DNA of 64,000 bases from Neptuniibacter sp048548695 (GCF_048548695.1 NZ_JBLYIF010000004.1); one strand, 5' to 3'. Positions 33,863-42,841 are shown, counted from the first letter of the stretch. Notes: generated by a model from the sequence alone, not told the origin. Program-made: numbers and translations.

Positions 33863-33890
33863 TGATCTGCTCGGGCAGGCGATGCGTAGA
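33863..33890 (+). promoter_or_regulatory. Sigma/ChrR-type promoter for the DUF3833 gene
   Basis: TGATCT (33863-33868), 16 bases, CGTAGA (33885-33890): both hexamers and the spacing are identical to the sigma gene promoter. About 32 bases before the ATG at 33922. Confidence 0.75.
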
Positions 33891-33921
33891 AGCGGTATAT
33901 CCCTCTTTTGAGTAGTATTTG

Positions 33922-34392
33922 ATGCCCGCCCTTGATAATACCCCGTGGCCTGATTTTGAACTGTTTTCGTTTTTTGCAGGATCATCCCGTGCCTGGGGTA
34001 TTTTTGAGGACCGCTTTGGTATTTTACGCCGTAGCTTCGTGGTGGATATCAAAGGAGAAGTGAGCGGTAATCAGCTCTGTCTGCGTGAAAACTTTGTCTA
34101 CGATGATGGTGAGCAAGCTCAGCGTGTCTGGTATATCACGGCACTGGGTCAGTCACATTATTCTGGCACTGCTGCGGATATTCCAGGCGTTGCAGCAGGC
34201 TTCAGTGATGGCGCAAAGCTGCGCTGGAAGTATGTTATGCGGCTTACTACCAACAACATAAGTGTAAACGTGAGGGTAGATGATCACATCTACCGCCTGC
34301 CCGATGGATCTGCACTAAGCCGGGGTTATATTTCGAAGTGGGGTATCCGGTTGGGCTCAGTTACGCTGTTTTTTAAACAGCAGGCTCATTAA
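33922..34392 (+). CDS. DUF3833 family protein
   Basis: 156 residues from the ATG at 33922. FFAGSSRAWGIFEDRFG, LRRSFVVDIKGEVSGNQL, ENFVYDDGEQAQRVWYI and SKWGIRLGSVTLFFK are family hallmarks. Relatives usually have a lipoprotein signal; none is visible here, so it may be cytoplasmic or the start may be elsewhere. The family is found with the FAD/DUF1365/cfa genes, suggesting a lipid-linked role. It converges on the renalase-like gene with a 20-base overlap. Confidence 0.88.
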   Translation: MPALDNTPWPDFELFSFFAGSSRAWGIFEDRFGILRRSFVVDIKGEVSGNQLCLRENFVYDDGEQAQRVWYITALGQSHYSGTAADIPGVAAGFSDGAKLRWKYVMRLTTNNISVNVRVDDHIYRLPDGSALSRGYISKWGIRLGSVTLFFKQQAH

Positions 34393-35359
34393 ATTCATTA
34401 TCCAGCAGAGAGTCTGCCAAACATGATGCGCTGTACCAGGCCGATTCGCTACCCAGATTGCCAAACCAATCACCGCAGGCACCAATTCCGGAGGTAGCGT
34501 TGTAATAGTATGCATCCTGATGAGGCTGGGTATGGGTGCAATATAACCAGCGATGTACCCGGTGTACCTCAGCCGGCCCCTGAAACCCCTCTATCTTGCT
34601 AAGTGCTGTTAGCATCAATGCTTCAACTTCAGCGGCAGGGCTTTCTGCATGGATTGACGACCAGTCCGCGTTTGCTTCTAACCGCCAGAGTGTCTGGTCA
34701 CTGTCAGCACTGTCACCGGGCCGGTTGTTGAGGCAGATGAGGCGGGCAAAAATTGGGTGTTGACCCTGCATCACAGTAACATCAGGTAAAGAATGCTGTG
34801 TAGTCCTGACAATGGCTACCCAGCAGGGTCGAGTGCCGATCGTCTGCAAGCAAGCGGTCAAGTCGGGTTCTTGTGGTAGTAGTGGCAAAGCTTGTGGTGC
34901 CGGAGCGGTAATGATGGCTTTATCAAAGCCACCCAATGTCAGTTGTTTATCATCCCATAACCCGACGCCATGTCCTGATGATGGACTGATTCTGCTGATG
35001 CGGGTCTGGGTGCGAAATTCAGCACGCTGTAATAGTTGCCGGGTCAGGCTGCTTTGCCGGGTCTGGTTTAACACCACGGGGAGCTCAATGGGTGATCCAT
35101 CGAAATCTACTGCGTTAGGCTGCCATTCAACCATATCCGGCTGTTGTAATAACCAGTCTTTGAAAGCAGTGGATTGAGGCTCAAACCAGGGCGCTCCCAG
35201 ATCAAGGCTGGTTGCATTTATCCGGCAACTGGCCAGCCGGCCACCACTGCCACGGCTTTTTTCAAATACCGTTACCTGATGTCCCGCTGCTGTAAAACGC
35301 TGAGCCAGGACTGCGCCGGCCAGGCCTGCTCCGACGATAGCAATATACTCTGATTCCAT
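34373..35359 (-). CDS. FAD-dependent renalase-like oxidoreductase
   Basis: 328 residues from the ATG at 35359 (GAG six bases upstream); a longer frame to 35437 runs into the glutathione peroxidase gene. FAD-binding IAIVGAGLAGAVLAQRF, then VFEKSRGSGGRLAS, typical of bacterial renalase-like proteins, and a C-terminal GIGACGDWFG cofactor loop. Bacterial renalases oxidise mis-reduced dihydro-NAD(P) isomers; that role is inferred. It follows the glutathione peroxidase gene by 10 bases, one operon. Confidence 0.9.
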   Translation of the reverse strand: MESEYIAIVGAGLAGAVLAQRFTAAGHQVTVFEKSRGSGGRLASCRINATSLDLGAPWFEPQSTAFKDWLLQQPDMVEWQPNAVDFDGSPIELPVVLNQTRQSSLTRQLLQRAEFRTQTRISRISPSSGHGVGLWDDKQLTLGGFDKAIITAPAPQALPLLPQEPDLTACLQTIGTRPCWVAIVRTTQHSLPDVTVMQGQHPIFARLICLNNRPGDSADSDQTLWRLEANADWSSIHAESPAAEVEALMLTALSKIEGFQGPAEVHRVHRWLYCTHTQPHQDAYYYNATSGIGACGDWFGNLGSESAWYSASCLADSLLDNEFNEPAV

Positions 35360-35369
35360 GAGGGACTCG

Positions 35370-35939
35370 TTATAGCAGGGCTTCGATGGCGTTACGGAAT
35401 TTTCTGGTATCAGGCGAAGATATGCTGCTGTAGACATCCACCACTTTGCCCTGACGGTCGATCAGGTATTTGTAGAAATTCCATTTTGGATAGGTGCCGC
35501 TGGTTTCGCCAAGATACTGCCAGATTGGATCTGCGCCCTTCTTTTTGACCTGACTTTTGGCAAACATAGGGAACTCCACGCCATACGTCAGGCGGCAGAA
35601 GTTCTGAATTTCTGTCGGCGTGCCCGGCTCCTGCCCGGCAAATTGATTGGATGGAAAACCCAGCACCACGAGCCCACGATCCTTGTATTCGCTATAGAGT
35701 TTTTCCAATCCTTCATACTGTCCGGTAAATGCACATTTGCTGGCCGTATTGACGATGAGTAATACTTTACCATGATAGGCTTGGCAGAAATTTACCGGTG
35801 TGTTGTGCAACAGGTCAGGCACCGTAAACTGGTAGATATTACTGCACTCTGTGGGGCGTTTGTCGTCTGCCATAATTGATTGACTCTGCATTGTGATCAG
35901 TAGCGCAATTAGTCCAAAAACCTGCCGCACATACAACAT
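35370..35939 (-). CDS. Secreted glutathione peroxidase family protein
   Basis: 189 residues with a signal peptide (VFGLIALLITMQSQSIMA). Thioredoxin-like peroxidase with the active-site Cys69 in NTASKCAFTGQYEGL (Cys, not Sec), the Gln in GFPSNQFAGQEPG and the Trp-Asn in KWNFYKYL. It reduces hydroperoxides, probably lipid peroxides in the periplasm. Read from a sigma/ChrR-type promoter overlapping the end of the upstream gene. Confidence 0.94.
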   Translation of the reverse strand: MLYVRQVFGLIALLITMQSQSIMADDKRPTECSNIYQFTVPDLLHNTPVNFCQAYHGKVLLIVNTASKCAFTGQYEGLEKLYSEYKDRGLVVLGFPSNQFAGQEPGTPTEIQNFCRLTYGVEFPMFAKSQVKKKGADPIWQYLGETSGTYPKWNFYKYLIDRQGKVVDVYSSISSPDTRKFRNAIEALL

Positions 35940-35970
35940 GGTCTCTCCTGTGTTTCGTTCATATCCTGCT

Positions 35971-35998
35971 TGTACGGATAACTGCCGATGCTGGATCA
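35971..35998 (-). promoter_or_regulatory. Sigma/ChrR-type promoter for the glutathione peroxidase operon
   Basis: Minus strand: TGATCC (35998-35993), 16 bases, CGTACA (35976-35971), about 32 bases before the ATG at 35939. The -35 overlaps the stop of the nitrilase gene. Confidence 0.75.
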
Positions 35999-37531
35999 GG
36001 ACGGCTGAACCTTTAAATGCTTAACTTCGTAGAGGTCAATACGGCGGTCTTTCAGATTATTTACTGAGCCCTCACTGCGGATAATCTTCAGTCGGTCTAG
36101 GTCAAGGTCTGAAAACATCAGCATCTCAGTGTTGGGGGTGGTTTCCGTCATCACGGCGTCGTGCGGGAAGGCAAAATCCGATGGCGAAAATACCGCAGAC
36201 TGAGAGTATTGCACGTCAAGGCTCTCGACGGCAGGCAGGTTGCCACAGCTACCACAGATCACCACATAGCACTCATTTTCGATTGCCCGCGCCTGGGCAC
36301 AGTGGCGCACACGCAGATAACCATTTTTGGTGTCGGTCCAATAGGGTACAAACAGAATATCCATATCTTCCGATGCCAGTAAGCGCCCCAGTTCAGGAAA
36401 CTCAACGTCATAACAGATTAGAATACCAACACGCCCGGCATCGGTATCAAACACCCGTAACTCGTTCCCCCCCTGGATGACCCAGTCCCGACGCTCATGC
36501 GGCGTGATATGGATCTTCTTCTGCATTTCCAGAGTGCCGTCACGGCGGCACAGGTAACTGACGTTGTATAGAATATCGCCCTCAAGCAGGGGCATGGAGC
36601 CGGTGATGATATTGATGTTGTAACTGACTGCCATCTGCAGCATCGCATCACGAAACTGTTCGGTGTAAAGCGCCAGAAAGCGAATCGCCTCCATCTGCTG
36701 CGCCTGCTGATCATGCAACCCCATGAGTGGTGCATTAAAGAACTCCGGGAACAGGGCAAAGTCACTTTTATAATTCGACAGGGCGTCGACAAAGTATTCA
36801 ACCTGCTGCAGCAGCTCTTCAACTGAACTTACCTGGCGCATCTGCCACTGCACGGCTCCGATCCGAACCTGTGACTTACGCTGTACCAGCATCTGCACAT
36901 CATGTTCGTAGAAGATGTTGTTCCACTCCAGTAGGGTACCGTAACCCTGTGATTTTTCGTCTTCTGGTAGGTACTTGGTCATCAGGCGTTTGACCAGAAA
37001 ATCATTGGAGAGCTGAAAGGTCAGGATCGGATCGTAGATCTCCCGTTTCGCGACGGCATCCAGATACTCATAGGGCGTCATATGATCAACATATTTGTAG
37101 TAATAGGGGATACGGCCTCCGGCCAGAATGGCGCGCAGATTTTGCTGGCGGCATAGCTCTTTGCGGGTCTCGTACAGGCGTCGCCCCAGGCGGTAACCCC
37201 TGAAATCAGGATGAATCAGGACATCCAGGCCGTACATGGCATCACCCTTCGGGTCGTTCAGAATGGTGGTGCGCTTGCCAATCAGGTCATCATAGGTGTG
37301 GGGGTTGCTGAAACGCTGATAATCGACCCGTGCGGCCAGTGCCACACCGATAATGTTTTGATGGTCAACCAGGCAGATCTGGCCTTCCGGGAAATCTTTG
37401 ATCAGCTGACGGATAGTATGTTTGGGCCAGGCACCGCCGATATCGTCATATACCGTGTCCATCAGCGCTTTAAGCTGCGGATAATCGTCGTCTGTGAGGT
37501 TGCGGATCGTAAGGCGTAAATCGTCAGCCAT
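35996..37531 (-). CDS. GNAT acetyltransferase fused to nitrilase-family hydrolase
   Basis: 511 residues. Residues 1-190 are a GNAT domain (MYGLDVLIHPDFRGYRLGRRLYETR, acetyl-CoA loop). Residues 225-500 are a carbon-nitrogen hydrolase with the Glu-Lys-Cys triad in ALFPEFFNAP, QKKIHITPHE and ILICYDVEFPE. The fusion is widespread in Proteobacteria; its substrate is not established. The ATG has GGAG in a proper position. Single gene by spacing. Confidence 0.92.
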   Translation of the reverse strand: MADDLRLTIRNLTDDDYPQLKALMDTVYDDIGGAWPKHTIRQLIKDFPEGQICLVDHQNIIGVALAARVDYQRFSNPHTYDDLIGKRTTILNDPKGDAMYGLDVLIHPDFRGYRLGRRLYETRKELCRQQNLRAILAGGRIPYYYKYVDHMTPYEYLDAVAKREIYDPILTFQLSNDFLVKRLMTKYLPEDEKSQGYGTLLEWNNIFYEHDVQMLVQRKSQVRIGAVQWQMRQVSSVEELLQQVEYFVDALSNYKSDFALFPEFFNAPLMGLHDQQAQQMEAIRFLALYTEQFRDAMLQMAVSYNINIITGSMPLLEGDILYNVSYLCRRDGTLEMQKKIHITPHERRDWVIQGGNELRVFDTDAGRVGILICYDVEFPELGRLLASEDMDILFVPYWTDTKNGYLRVRHCAQARAIENECYVVICGSCGNLPAVESLDVQYSQSAVFSPSDFAFPHDAVMTETTPNTEMLMFSDLDLDRLKIIRSEGSVNNLKDRRIDLYEVKHLKVQPS

Positions 37532-37659
37532 GGAAAGACTCCTTGCTGCAAGGGTGAGTTACGGGATCTGAAACAGGTGTTCCTGCCGCGCGTTGCATGA
37601 GACCTACGCGGGGCGTGAAAGTGTGCCTGATCAGTTGCGGAGCCCACAGGATTAACATG

Positions 37660-37676
37660 TGCCGGAGAGTCCGGCA
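37660..37676. repeat. Short perfect hairpin downstream of tlyA
   Basis: TGCCGGA-GAG-TCCGGCA, 7-bp stem with 3-base loop, 38 bases beyond the tlyA-like stop. No T-run on either strand. Confidence 0.35.
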
Positions 37677-37714
37677 GTTGGCTTATCTTAGAATGAAATC
37701 TATCAGACTAGAAG

Positions 37715-38473
37715 TCACTGTTTGCGGGCAATCAAAAGAAATTCACGATTGCCATCACCGCCGGTGATGGGGCTTTCGAAGTAATGTTCAATTTGCATGC
37801 CCAGAGTCTGGCAGCATTGGCTCACACTGGCTTCAACAGATGGGTAAAGACTGCTGTCCCGGACCAAACCACCCCGGCCAATACCGGCTTTGCCTACCTC
37901 GAATTGGGGTTTGACCAAGCTGATCAATAAGGCACCAGGAGCTAACAGGGGGACCAGTGAGGGTAGAATATGGGTCTGTGAAATAAATGACACATCCATG
38001 ACCGCCAGATCATAGCCTGCAGGTTGCCGACAGTGCTGTTTTAATGAGTCATCCAGGGCACGGGCATTGACGCCTTCATAGCAGATTACCCGGGGGTCTT
38101 GACGTAAACGGGAGGCCAGCTGATCATGTCCGACCTCAATGCCAACGACCCTGGCTATACCTGCTTGTAGTAGACAATCAGTGAAGCCGCCGGTGGACTG
38201 GCCGACATCAAGCGCGACGCAACCTTCCAGTGTTAATTCGGCTTTTTCTAATGCCGCTAACAGTTTAAGTGCACCGCGGGAGACATAGCTGTCGGCAAGG
38301 CATGACTCTATCTGCAGTTCGCAGTTTGGGTTCAATTTTTGTCCGGGCTTACTCAGTATTTGCCACTGGGTTGATAACCGGTAACGCACCTGATGGTTGC
38401 GGATCATGCGCTGAGCCTGAGTGCGCGACTGGGCCAGGCCACGTTCCACCAGTATCTGATCGGCACGTATCAT
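37715..38473 (-). CDS. tlyA: TlyA family rRNA 2'-O-methyltransferase / hemolysin
   Basis: 252 residues. N-terminal S4 RNA-binding domain (RADQILVERGLAQSRTQAQRMI), then a FtsJ-like methyltransferase: YVSRGALKLLAALE with the catalytic Lys, SAM site ALDVGQSTGGFTDCLLQAG, DVSFIS, and LVKPQFEVG with the second Lys. Methylates ribosomal RNA riboses in relatives. A GGHRSDP-like tail is replaced by GGDGNREFL as usual. No partner genes. Confidence 0.93.
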   Translation of the reverse strand: MIRADQILVERGLAQSRTQAQRMIRNHQVRYRLSTQWQILSKPGQKLNPNCELQIESCLADSYVSRGALKLLAALEKAELTLEGCVALDVGQSTGGFTDCLLQAGIARVVGIEVGHDQLASRLRQDPRVICYEGVNARALDDSLKQHCRQPAGYDLAVMDVSFISQTHILPSLVPLLAPGALLISLVKPQFEVGKAGIGRGGLVRDSSLYPSVEASVSQCCQTLGMQIEHYFESPITGGDGNREFLLIARKQ

Positions 38474-38616
38474 CGCTGGACTGATTCCTGAAAAAAGAGC
38501 TGTATTATACGGTGACTCGGCATGTGGGAGTAGGGTTGTTGTGACTTAGAAAAGCATGGCAGTTCACGGGACTTGGTTTACAATGGCCGCAAATGCTTAC
38601 TACACAAGGACATGAT

Positions 38617-39003
38617 ATGAACAAGAGTATCATCAATACCAATAGCGCCCCGGCAGCTATTGGTACCTATTCTCAGGCAGTCAAGGTAGGTAGTACCGTA
38701 TATCTGTCAGGCCAGATTCCGCTGATCCCTGAAACCATGGAGCTGGTGACCGAGTCGTTTGTTGCTCAGGCAGAGCAGGTGTTTCGTAATTTAAGTGCAG
38801 TGGCTGAAGCGGCAGGTGGTTCCCTGGCAGACTGCGTTAAACTGACGATTCTGTTATCGGATATGGAGTATTTTCCTGAGGTCAATGAGGTGATGGCTCG
38901 GTTCTTTGATGAACCCTATCCAGCCCGCGCGGCGTTTGCTGTGAAGCAGATCCCTAAAGGGGCTGATATAGAAGTGGATGCTGTGATGGTAACCCAGGAA
39001 TAA
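38617..39003 (+). CDS. ridA: RidA family 2-iminobutanoate/2-iminopropanoate deaminase
   Basis: 128 residues from the ATG at 38617 (AAGGA before it). NTNSAPAAIGTYSQAVKVG, VYLSGQIPL and the C-terminal YPARAAFAVKQIPKGADIEVDAV with the catalytic Arg are diagnostic. It hydrolyses reactive enamine/imine intermediates of PLP enzymes. Often linked to spoT, here alone with its own terminator. Confidence 0.96.
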   Translation: MNKSIINTNSAPAAIGTYSQAVKVGSTVYLSGQIPLIPETMELVTESFVAQAEQVFRNLSAVAEAAGGSLADCVKLTILLSDMEYFPEVNEVMARFFDEPYPARAAFAVKQIPKGADIEVDAVMVTQE

Positions 39004-39030
39004 AAAAAACGGGCATATGCCCGTTTTTTA
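39002..39030. terminator. Bidirectional terminator between ridA and the DEAD helicase gene
   Basis: ACGGGCAT/ATGCCCGT perfect palindrome with six T on the plus side and seven or eight on the minus side, immediately between the two convergent stops. Confidence 0.9.
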
Positions 39031-40794
39031 TTAGCTGTTTTTGTCTTTCTCTTTACGCTTGCGCGGCGGTTTTTTCCCATCAGCATTTTTATTGACTGGT
39101 GGTTTACTGCGCTTGCGCGGTGGTCGGCTATCTTCGTTCAAACTACGCAGATTCAGGCGCTGGCCACAAACAATGGCGCGTTTCAGCTGCTGCACTACGT
39201 CTTTAGGCATGCCGCTGGGCAGGTCCACAGTTGTGGTACTGTCAAAGATATCAATCTGACCGATGTAACGTGACTCGATGCCAGCTTCATTGGCAATGGC
39301 ACCAACGATATTTTTGGGTGCCACGCCGTGTTGATGACCCACATTCAGTTGATAGCGTTCCATCTCAATTTCAGGGAACTCTTTCAATGGCTTGGGTTTG
39401 CTGGACATCCCTTTAGGACGGCGAGCCGGTTTGTTGTCATTGTCGACACGGCCCTGATCGAAATCAGCGCGAGACTCTTTCAGCAGTAACGGTGTTTCCC
39501 CTTGCAGTAAATGGGCAAGGGCGGCAGCCAGTTGCAGTGGGTCAGTATCGTTTTCTTTCTGGTAATCTGTCAGCAGGTCGCTGTAGAACGCCAGGTCAGT
39601 ATTGTCGAGAGTTTCCCGGATACGCTCCATGAAACGCGACACACGTTTTTCGTTGATGTCTTCTGTGGATGGCAGATGCATGCGTTCGATCGGCTGGCGG
39701 GTTGCCCGCTCGATTGCTTTCAGCATGCGCTGTTCCCGAGGCGATACAAACAGAATAGCTTCACCCTTGCGTCCGGCACGACCGGTACGGCCAATTCGGT
39801 GGATATAAGATTCGGTATCGTAAGGGATATCGTAATTCAGTACATGGCTGATGCGTTCGACATCAAGACCACGGGCGACAACGTCGGTGGCGATCAGCAC
39901 ATCAATATGGCCTGACTTCAGCCGATCAATCGTCCGTTCCCTCAGGTTCTGGGATATATCACCATTCAGTGCTTCACAGGCATAACCGCGGGCGCTGAGT
40001 TTTTCGGCCAGTTCCACAGTGGCGGACTTGGTACGCACAAAGATCAGCATGGCATCAAATGCCTGCATCTCAAGAATACGGGTCAGGGCGTCCAGCTTAT
40101 GCAGTCCACTGACACGCCAGTACTTCTGGGCAATCGTGGTTGCTGTTGCGGTTTTGGATGCAATGCGAACTTCCGCAGGGGAGTTCAAGTGCGTCTGGGC
40201 GACCTGTTTGATCTGTTCTGGCATGGTGGCAGAGAACAAAGCAATCTGGCAGTTATCCGGCGTGTGTTCCAAGACCCACTTCACATCGTCAATAAAGCCC
40301 ATGCGCAACATCTCATCGGCTTCATCTAATACCAGCGCTCGCAGGTTATTCAGTTTCAGGGTGCCGCGACGCATATGGTCCATGACGCGCCCCGGGGTGC
40401 CAACAACAACCTGAGCACCACGCTTCAGCTGGCGTAATTGGGTATCGTAGGCTTGACCACCGTAAATCGGTAATACGTGGAAGTCAGGCAGGTTACGGGC
40501 GTAGGTCTGACAGGCTTCTGCCACCTGAATGGCCAGTTCGCGTGTCGGGGCCAGAATCAACAGCTGGGTATTACGCTGGCGCAGGTCCAGACGGGAGAGC
40601 AGTGGTAGAGCAAAAGCAGCGGTTTTGCCGGTGCCGGTCTGGGCGATGCCCAGTAGGTCACGTCCCTCTAGCAGGTGAGGGATACTCGCGGCCTGGATCG
40701 GGGATGGGGTTTCATAGCCAATTGCGTCCAGCACCTCGAGAACGGGGGCAGCAAGGCCAAGCTCAGCGAATGAGGGCTGATCTGAGGAATTCAT
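39031..40794 (-). CDS. deaD: DEAD-box RNA helicase DeaD/CsdA
   Basis: 587 residues. Q motif FAELGLAAPVLEVLDAIGY, Walker A AQTGTGKTAAFALP, DEADEM, SATMP, VRTKSATVELAE, ARGLDVERISHVLNYD, HRIGRTGRAGR; then a linker and the DbpA-type RNA-binding domain (residues ~480-545) and a basic tail of Lys/Arg/Pro. Length and domain order match cold-shock helicase DeaD, which aids ribosome assembly and mRNA turnover. Confidence 0.96.
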   Translation of the reverse strand: MNSSDQPSFAELGLAAPVLEVLDAIGYETPSPIQAASIPHLLEGRDLLGIAQTGTGKTAAFALPLLSRLDLRQRNTQLLILAPTRELAIQVAEACQTYARNLPDFHVLPIYGGQAYDTQLRQLKRGAQVVVGTPGRVMDHMRRGTLKLNNLRALVLDEADEMLRMGFIDDVKWVLEHTPDNCQIALFSATMPEQIKQVAQTHLNSPAEVRIASKTATATTIAQKYWRVSGLHKLDALTRILEMQAFDAMLIFVRTKSATVELAEKLSARGYACEALNGDISQNLRERTIDRLKSGHIDVLIATDVVARGLDVERISHVLNYDIPYDTESYIHRIGRTGRAGRKGEAILFVSPREQRMLKAIERATRQPIERMHLPSTEDINEKRVSRFMERIRETLDNTDLAFYSDLLTDYQKENDTDPLQLAAALAHLLQGETPLLLKESRADFDQGRVDNDNKPARRPKGMSSKPKPLKEFPEIEMERYQLNVGHQHGVAPKNIVGAIANEAGIESRYIGQIDIFDSTTTVDLPSGMPKDVVQQLKRAIVCGQRLNLRSLNEDSRPPRKRSKPPVNKNADGKKPPRKRKEKDKNS

Positions 40795-40911
40795 GCGATG
40801 GATTACCTGTTTGGATTGAACAGACTCACCACCATCAGCTGTGACGGTAGGGGGATGTCTGCCCGGGAAGGAAAGCGCAAATTATACAGGTACTAGTAAT
40901 TTCAACAACTA

Positions 40912-41715
40912 TTAACCGAGGATTCTGGTCAATATTTGGCGGATTGTATCGGGTTCGAAAGGCTTATCGGTGAGTGCGTTTACCCCCGCACGGCTGATGT
41001 TTTGCAGATGTGCCTGATTGGCTTCACTGCTGACCATAAGTATAGGCAGGTGCGCATGTTGAGCAGAGCTACGGATAAATTCTGTCAGTTCCAGCCCATT
41101 GACTTGCGGCATGTTGTAATCCGTTACCACCAGATCGAATTCCTTCTCTGTCAGTTCGGTCATAGCGGCCGAGCCATCTTCCGCCTCAGTAAAGTTTTCA
41201 ATACCTAGACCACTGAGTACCCGGCGAATCAATTTTCGCGCCATATTGCTATCGTCTACGATCAGCACGCGTAACTGGTCGGGCTCGTAATATTCCAGTG
41301 AAAGTTCTGACTGCGTCAGCAGATCCAGCGTCGCGCGGATGGCCGTAGTCAGGTCGTCGGGTTTAAATGGTTTGGGCAGAATGGCAATCACACCTGACTG
41401 CTTGAACTGCTCCAATTGCTGTTGCCGTGTTTCGCTGGAGATCAGCATAAAGGGAATCTCAGCAGTTTGTGTATCCGCCCGAAGTTGATGGAGTAAATCC
41501 ATGGCGGAACCGTCGGCAAAGTGCAGGGCACTGATGATCAGGTCAGGCGTATTACGTTGTGCCTGCAGCAGTGTTGTGGCAACACTGTCGGCCTCATCGA
41601 TCATTTGTATCTGGCTGGCATAGAGTTCGTTGCTGATTATGCGGCGTTGCACGCCTGAGGGCTCGGCCATCAGAATATGCAGGTCAGCAGGAGACAGGTG
41701 TTGATCGACAGCCAT
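40912..41715 (-). CDS. Double-receiver response regulator, first receiver degenerate
   Basis: 267 residues: two receiver domains and no output domain. In the first (about 10-135) the phospho-acceptor position reads LIISALHFADG, so the Asp is absent, though the Lys-Pro (LPKPFK) remains. The second (145-267) is complete and CheY-like (VLIVDDSNMARKLI, VVTDYNMPQVNG, DKPFEP). Probably a phospho-acceptor in a chemotaxis or two-component relay whose partner is not in the window. Confidence 0.9.
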   Translation of the reverse strand: MAVDQHLSPADLHILMAEPSGVQRRIISNELYASQIQMIDEADSVATTLLQAQRNTPDLIISALHFADGSAMDLLHQLRADTQTAEIPFMLISSETRQQQLEQFKQSGVIAILPKPFKPDDLTTAIRATLDLLTQSELSLEYYEPDQLRVLIVDDSNMARKLIRRVLSGLGIENFTEAEDGSAAMTELTEKEFDLVVTDYNMPQVNGLELTEFIRSSAQHAHLPILMVSSEANQAHLQNISRAGVNALTDKPFEPDTIRQILTRILG

Positions 41716-41822
41716 AAATAATTTCCCTAACAGTTATCCAGAAGGTATCGGCCTTGGTACGCACATCTGAATGGTAGGCTATGGTAGTCTGTATTCAATC
41801 TGTCTTAAGCAGGAAAAATCCT

Positions 41823-42686
41823 ATGCCTAAGTATATAAGCGTCCTCGTGGGGTTATGCTTGGGTCTGGTACCTTGGTGTCATGCTGAAGGCCCTGTGTGG
41901 CGTATTACTCAGGGCAATCATACTCTCTATCTGGCGGGCACTATCCATCTGCTTGCTGAATCTGATCTGCCGTTACCCAAGGTATTAGAACAAGCCTATC
42001 AAGTGTCAGATGCTGTGGTGTTTGAGACGGATATTGGTCACCTGCAGCAACCGCAGGTGCAGTGGCAGTTAATGCAACGGTTAATATATCCCCCGGAAGA
42101 ATCACTCAGACAGCACATCCCGGCCCCACTCTACGCCCGGTTAACCGCCTATGCGCTGGAAAACAACCTGTCAGCGGATACCTTTTTACGACTGAAACCG
42201 GCAGGGGTGATGTTAACGCTATTGAATACAGAGTTTCAGCGCCTCGGCATACATGCCGCCGGACCCGATATGGTGTATCACTACCGGGCGCAAACCGATG
42301 GTAAGCCCACCCAGGGGCTGGAGAGTGTTAAGGCTCACCTGGATTACATAGCGACGCTTGGGCTGGGTAATGAGACCCGTTTTATTCAGCAGTCGCTGGA
42401 TGATCTGGCGCAGACAAAACCCGTGATGCGTGAAATCGTTACAGCCTGGAAACGCGGCGATCGGGTGGCGCTTTCATCGCGGGTGATCGGGGATATGCAG
42501 CAGGCCTATCCTGAGGTTTATCAGCGGCTGCTGGTGGCGCGAAATATCATCTGGCTGCCTGCGATCGAGGCTTTGTTGGAGACGCCTTCTGTGGAGATGG
42601 TACTGGTCGGCGCAGCGCATCTGGTCGGTGCTGATGGCCTGTTGCAGGCACTCGAGTCTCGAGGCTATGCAGTAGAACAGTTGTAA
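41823..42686 (+). CDS. TraB/GumN family protein
   Basis: 287 residues from the ATG at 41823 (AGGA eight bases upstream). Signal peptide (YISVLVGLCLGLVPWCHA), then WRITQGNHTLYLAGTIHLL and the C-terminal VLVGAAHLVGADGLLQALESRGY with the conserved Gly-His pairs. Family members are EreA/ChaN-like putative metal-dependent hydrolases in the periplasm. Function unproven. Confidence 0.9.
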   Translation: MPKYISVLVGLCLGLVPWCHAEGPVWRITQGNHTLYLAGTIHLLAESDLPLPKVLEQAYQVSDAVVFETDIGHLQQPQVQWQLMQRLIYPPEESLRQHIPAPLYARLTAYALENNLSADTFLRLKPAGVMLTLLNTEFQRLGIHAAGPDMVYHYRAQTDGKPTQGLESVKAHLDYIATLGLGNETRFIQQSLDDLAQTKPVMREIVTAWKRGDRVALSSRVIGDMQQAYPEVYQRLLVARNIIWLPAIEALLETPSVEMVLVGAAHLVGADGLLQALESRGYAVEQL

Positions 42687-42690
42687 ACAG

Positions 42691-42740
42691 GCAAAAAAAA
42701 CCGTCGCATAAAAAGGCTGCTTGGCAGCAAATGCGACGGT
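42691..42740 (-). terminator. Nested-hairpin terminator after the M48 protease gene
   Basis: ACCGTCGCAT (42700-42709) pairs with ATGCGACGGT (42731-42740), enclosing a second stem GCTGC-TTG-GCAGC. On the minus strand eight T follow. It lies about 100 bases after the protease stop, and also just after the TraB/GumN stop on the plus strand. Confidence 0.75.
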
Positions 42741-42841
42741 ATTCGGGAACTTCATCTGGTGCAGCTTATTTAGTCATTATGCTGCATAACTGGTAACAGT
42801 ATACCGTGAATTGGTGGCGGAGTGATAGCCATGTGCCGACT

